Positions 61,819 to 64,000 of a DNA stretch of 64,000 nt are shown here, piece by piece (position 1 is the first letter of the stretch; each line of letters starts with the position of its first letter). Under the pieces are notes generated by a model that had not been told where the DNA came from, searched no databases, and saw only the letters and a program-made list of their open reading frames with translations. This DNA comes from Bacillota bacterium (lineage in GTDB: Bacteria; Bacillota; Clostridia; DSM-8532). The stretch spans positions 186,001-250,000 of the forward strand of contig JAEZTB010000002.1 of NCBI GenBank assembly GCA_023443745.1. Reading direction: 5' to 3'. Position numbers and translations under genes: made by a program.

Positions 61819-61870
61819 CCTCCTGCATTCTTATTGCGCTAAGCATGAAAAAAGGCAATAAAAATGCAGG
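61819..61870 (-). promoter_or_regulatory. Hairpin covering part of the erm ribosome binding site
   Basis: On the minus strand CCTGCATT (61863-61870) pairs with AATGCAGG (61822-61829), and an inner pair TTATTGC / GCAATAA adds 7 bp, giving 15 bp with one mismatch and a 17-nt loop. The outer right arm overlaps the first half of the AGGAGG of erm (61819-61824), so closing the stem should reduce initiation. Confidence 0.65.
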
Positions 61871-61990
61871 CATGCCTCCACTTGGGTAGACTGTCTGCAA
61901 TAGCTCATAAAGGGGTCTTTTATAGCACAAAACAAACTGATATATAATGTCAGCTGCCAATACCTGCACTATCCGCTAAAATGAGCATAG

Positions 61991-62013
61991 CAAAAAAGTC
62001 TATCCAACGATAG
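61991..62013 (-). terminator. Terminator-like hairpin after the erm leader peptide
   Basis: Minus strand: CTATC-GTTG-GATAG (62000-62013) followed by AC and six T (61992-61997). The stem is only 5 bp, but its place about 25 nt after the leader stop fits transcription attenuation, as known for ermK. It could need extra pairing to work. Confidence 0.5.
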
Positions 62014-62037
62014 GGGCTTACATTTTTATTGCCATAC

Positions 62038-62064
62038 TTATCTTAAGCGCATAGATGCAGTCAT
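62038..62064 (-). CDS. ErmD-type leader peptide MTASMRLR
   Basis: An 8-codon reading frame (ATG at 62064, stop at 62038-62040) with GGAGG (62071-62075) at an ideal 6-nt spacing. The peptide MTASMRLR closely resembles the first eight residues (MTHSMRLR) of the ErmD leader, where macrolides stall the ribosome at the Arg-Leu-Arg motif. Here the stop follows the second Arg directly. Stalling would be expected to open the downstream hairpins and switch on erm. Identification rests on peptide, RBS and position. Confidence 0.8.
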   Translation of the reverse strand: MTASMRLR

Positions 62065-62082
62065 CACACACCTCCATTTTTC

Positions 62083-62112
62083 ATGATAACAGCCTCATCA
62101 GTAGGATTGCAA
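62083..62112 (-). promoter_or_regulatory. Candidate promoter of the erm leader
   Basis: Minus strand TTGCAA (62107-62112), 18 nt, TATCAT (62083-62088) with an upstream TG (extended -10). It overlaps the 3' end of the nucleotidyltransferase gene. The start would fall almost at the leader RBS, so a more upstream promoter or read-through is also possible. Confidence 0.45.
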
Positions 62113-62766
62113 AAGGTTACTGCTCCATGAGATGATTTTATCATAATATACGACCAAATCAGCCTCATCCGTCGCAGTTAGCTTTTTTCTATCGATACAA
62201 ATTTTAAGTATCTCTTTATCGATCCCATCTAAATGATTTACCAGTTCTGTCTTACTGCTTAAATATTGGTTTGTTTCATCAAAATATTTGGCTTGCAAAA
62301 TGAAAAAAGCTGACTTGTAGAGTACCGATAAAATTTCAGCGCTGTTTTTATAAATATAATTATGGCAGCACGCATGATACAGGTTGCAGGCACCTATTTT
62401 TATGGCACGCTTAACATCCGCTTTGTCGATCAGTGGTAGTAAATAGTCGATGCTGCCGTAGATTGGTTGCGTATCATAATAGAGCTGAAACAGATCAGAT
62501 TTCTCCCAAGCTAAGATCTCACTTTGCCCGGAAATAAATCCACAGGCTTTTTCTTTATAAGGCATTTTAGATATTATTTCTCGATATCTTTTCAAATCCT
62601 GTATAGTCAGCTCATTCAAAATAATAACAATATCTATATCACTGCTATCACTCGCTTCTTTGCGTCTATAGCTTCCCTGCAAACCAATAAAAGCGACTCT
62701 ATCTCCATATTCTTTTTTTATTTTCGAAACAAGTTCATCTATCCAATCATCAATAACGAAGCTCAT
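62098..62766 (-). CDS. Nucleotidyltransferase-domain protein
   Basis: Cytoplasmic protein of 222 residues with an N-terminal nucleotidyltransferase (Pol beta-like) domain: GLQGSYRRKEASDSSDIDIVIILN (about 27-50), giving the GS...DxD metal motif. A helical C-terminal half follows. It resembles antibiotic nucleotidyltransferases and related housekeeping proteins but no specific resistance family is recognised. The ATG at 62766 has GAGG 7 nt upstream; the GTG at 62772 is too close. It is 33 bp upstream of the erm leader and 39 bp downstream of the toroid-type gene, so a small cluster is likely. Confidence 0.78.
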   Translation of the reverse strand: MSFVIDDWIDELVSKIKKEYGDRVAFIGLQGSYRRKEASDSSDIDIVIILNELTIQDLKRYREIISKMPYKEKACGFISGQSEILAWEKSDLFQLYYDTQPIYGSIDYLLPLIDKADVKRAIKIGACNLYHACCHNYIYKNSAEILSVLYKSAFFILQAKYFDETNQYLSSKTELVNHLDGIDKEILKICIDRKKLTATDEADLVVYYDKIISWSSNLLQSY

Positions 62767-62805
62767 CTTCACACCTCGTAAACTCTATTTTTATATTTTG
62801 TAGAA

Positions 62806-63684
62806 CTATTCAGTAACATGGCTAAGGTATTTATCTAAAAGGTAAGTAACCCATTCTCCTTTTGCTCCGCGTTTATCAAAGCTAACAAAGCCATCAGTCT
62901 TATAGATATAATTTATTCGCCAACCAACGTCCTTAATTTGTTTGCTTTTTACAAAAGCGATTGCATCTTTTACGTGTGGATCATTCATCTTTTTTGTCAT
63001 ATAGGCGATATCAAGCAATTCAATAATATTCAACTGATAGGATTGGGGATATGCTATATCAAGTATGTGCTTGGTTATGGGCTCTTTATTGGACAAACGT
63101 TGAAATAAGTTATGCCGCAAAAGATAGTCTGTACCGATATTAATCATATCCATTACTCTATTATCCATAGCAGTGCAATTGAAAGAATAGTACAGCAAGG
63201 CTTTTACCGTTTTCGCAATCCCGATATAACAGGGTGTTGATTGCATACATCCGCCATATTTTCTAATCCCTGTTCCAGTCCAAAGCGTTTTTTTGTTTCT
63301 TCCAAACACCTGATAATTCTTGATCCATTCAACCGCACATTTGACGTAGGGTAAATCTGTATACCCAAGCTTTGAATACGCTTCTATGAGCATAGCATTA
63401 TAGCAGGGCAGTAAATCTGCACTTTTTCCGGTGATGGAAAATCCTTCTGATGTGGTGTATGCTTTCTCTATATATTCCATCAGATTCTGTGTGTATTTTA
63501 ATCTTCCTGCATAAGGAATTTCTGAAAGTGCCAATAGTCTCCATATGGAATATAATGAATTCTTAGAAAACTCACTGGTAAGCGAGCGGATCAACTCAGA
63601 AGAAGATAGCAAACTATCTATCATCTCATCCGTTAGCTCTTTGCCGTTATCAAAATATGTTTTAAGCAATAAAGCATTATCCAT
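62806..63684 (-). CDS. Hypothetical protein with prenyltransferase/squalene-cyclase-like helical repeats
   Basis: Cytoplasmic all-helical protein of 292 residues. Repeated units such as LPCYNAMLIEAYSKLGY (about 91-107), CAVEWIKNYQVFGR and VKDAIAFVKSKQIKDVGW, spaced about 45-60 residues, resemble the alpha/alpha toroid of terpene cyclases and protein prenyltransferases. Catalytic DxDD or zinc motifs were not seen, so a cyclase is unlikely and the role is unknown. AAGGGG lies 7 nt upstream of the ATG. It sits between two nucleotidyltransferase-type genes. Confidence 0.6.
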   Translation of the reverse strand: MDNALLLKTYFDNGKELTDEMIDSLLSSSELIRSLTSEFSKNSLYSIWRLLALSEIPYAGRLKYTQNLMEYIEKAYTTSEGFSITGKSADLLPCYNAMLIEAYSKLGYTDLPYVKCAVEWIKNYQVFGRNKKTLWTGTGIRKYGGCMQSTPCYIGIAKTVKALLYYSFNCTAMDNRVMDMINIGTDYLLRHNLFQRLSNKEPITKHILDIAYPQSYQLNIIELLDIAYMTKKMNDPHVKDAIAFVKSKQIKDVGWRINYIYKTDGFVSFDKRGAKGEWVTYLLDKYLSHVTE

Positions 63685-63705
63685 ACAGTTTGCCCCTTGG
63701 CGTTT

Positions 63706-64000
63706 CTATAATAATCCGTTTACTTCGTTTATTAATTCTTTCAGATGGTTACATGCGCTTAATAAATCAGTACCAGCAAAAGAGAAAATAGTATCCACTC
63801 TGTTTTTATAATTATCAGGATGAATATTAAATGTATCAATCATCTTCACTGCTTTTTTCTCATTGATGCAGTATTGTTCATTTAATGCAAAAAGTACTTG
63901 ATTAAGTGCAGATATTGAACGCACAATGTGAGCTACTACATAATAAGCATCGTCTCTGGTGATATTTTTTTCTGCCAGCATCAATGAAAAACCGGCTTCA
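63706..64000 (-). CDS. C-terminal part of a nucleotidyltransferase-like protein (5' end beyond window)
   Basis: Only the last 97 residues are in the window: the frame is open to its right edge, reading EAGFSLMLAEKNITRDDAYYV. A TTG-ATG pair at 63984-63979 exists, but the sequence upstream of it stays open and protein-like, so the start is probably outside. The helical tail (VVAHIVRSISALNQVLFALNEQYCINEKKAVKMID) resembles the C-terminal domain of DUF4037-type nucleotidyltransferases. It precedes the toroid-type gene by 21 bp, probably in one operon. Confidence 0.6.
   Translation of the reverse strand, partial: EAGFSLMLAEKNITRDDAYYVVAHIVRSISALNQVLFALNEQYCINEKKAVKMIDTFNIHPDNYKNRVDTIFSFAGTDLLSACNHLKELINEVNGLL

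Noticed and set aside
61831..61908. A 25-codon frame (starting MSYCRQSTQ) just upstream of erm as the regulatory leader peptide
   Set aside because: It has no ribosome binding site, while MTASMRLR at 62038 has a strong one and matches a known arrest peptide.
61769..61969. A 66-codon frame overlapping the start of erm
   Set aside because: It starts with GTG without a clear RBS and runs through the hairpin into erm in another frame.
1..64000. CRISPR arrays, tRNA/rRNA genes, prophage or complete insertion sequences
   Set aside because: No regularly spaced repeat array, no conserved rRNA or tRNA sequence and no intact transposase, integrase or phage structural gene was recognised by eye; a tRNA scan would be needed to exclude small RNAs fully.

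Overview
The window looks like chromosomal DNA of an anaerobic, fermentative clostridium (Bacillota, class Clostridia). The basis is gene content and style: a trimeric [FeFe] hydrogenase (HydABC), strong AGGAGG-type ribosome binding sites, frequent TTG/GTG starts, lipoprotein-dependent sugar ABC transporters, LytR-CpsA-Psr and small alarmone synthetase genes, and many one-component regulators. A large secreted pectate lyase and sugar-handling operons suggest a plant-polysaccharide degrader. No rRNA, tRNA, CRISPR array, complete insertion sequence or prophage was seen. Species was not determined.

Layout. 1-9 kb: 3'-truncated UMF1-type MFS exporter, a 1418-residue multidomain PL9 pectate lyase, a divergent MarR/membrane-protein pair sharing two operator copies, and a GH38-like DUF5054 protein. 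9-16 kb: an orphan OmpR-type response regulator convergent with hydC-hydB-hydA; HydB is fused to a GltD-like flavoprotein and HydA carries a C-terminal coiled coil. 16-25 kb: an uptake/oxidation operon (FAD oxidoreductase, binding lipoprotein, two permeases, D-2-hydroxyacid dehydrogenase, membrane AraC regulator). 25-32 kb: small alarmone synthetase, LCP protein, then aconitase X (two subunits) with an old-yellow-enzyme-type reductase and a divergent TetR regulator. 32-38 kb: small membrane proteins, a serine hydrolase, and a TetR / DUF1538 / tandem-PII / PII operon. 38-42 kb: ABC ATPase plus coiled-coil FtsX permease. 42-46 kb: a SiaABCD-like partner-switching and diguanylate cyclase operon containing an extra V4R protein. 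46-56 kb: secreted transglutaminase-like protein, AraC/GyrI regulator, DUF3788, then a TetR-controlled divergon (FGGY kinase; class III aminotransferase, two-domain class II aldolase, MFS). 56-64 kb: methyltransferase, epimerase, DUF1697, OatA-like acyltransferase, an Erm methyltransferase with an attenuator, and nucleotidyltransferase-type genes.

The most interesting non-coding signal is a leader element of about 75-121 bp found three times: upstream of the orphan response regulator (9152-9224), the TetR gene next to the OYE/aconitase X operon (31587-31705) and the SiaBCD-like operon (45809-45928, minus strand). Each copy starts at a TATAAT box, holds several hairpins (one with compensatory changes between copies) and ends in a conserved small hairpin before the gene's RBS. 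It looks like a cis-regulatory RNA shared by signalling and regulatory genes, and I could not assign it to a known class. The second strong signal is an ErmD-type stalling leader peptide (MTASMRLR) upstream of erm, with a terminator-like hairpin and a second hairpin covering part of the erm RBS.
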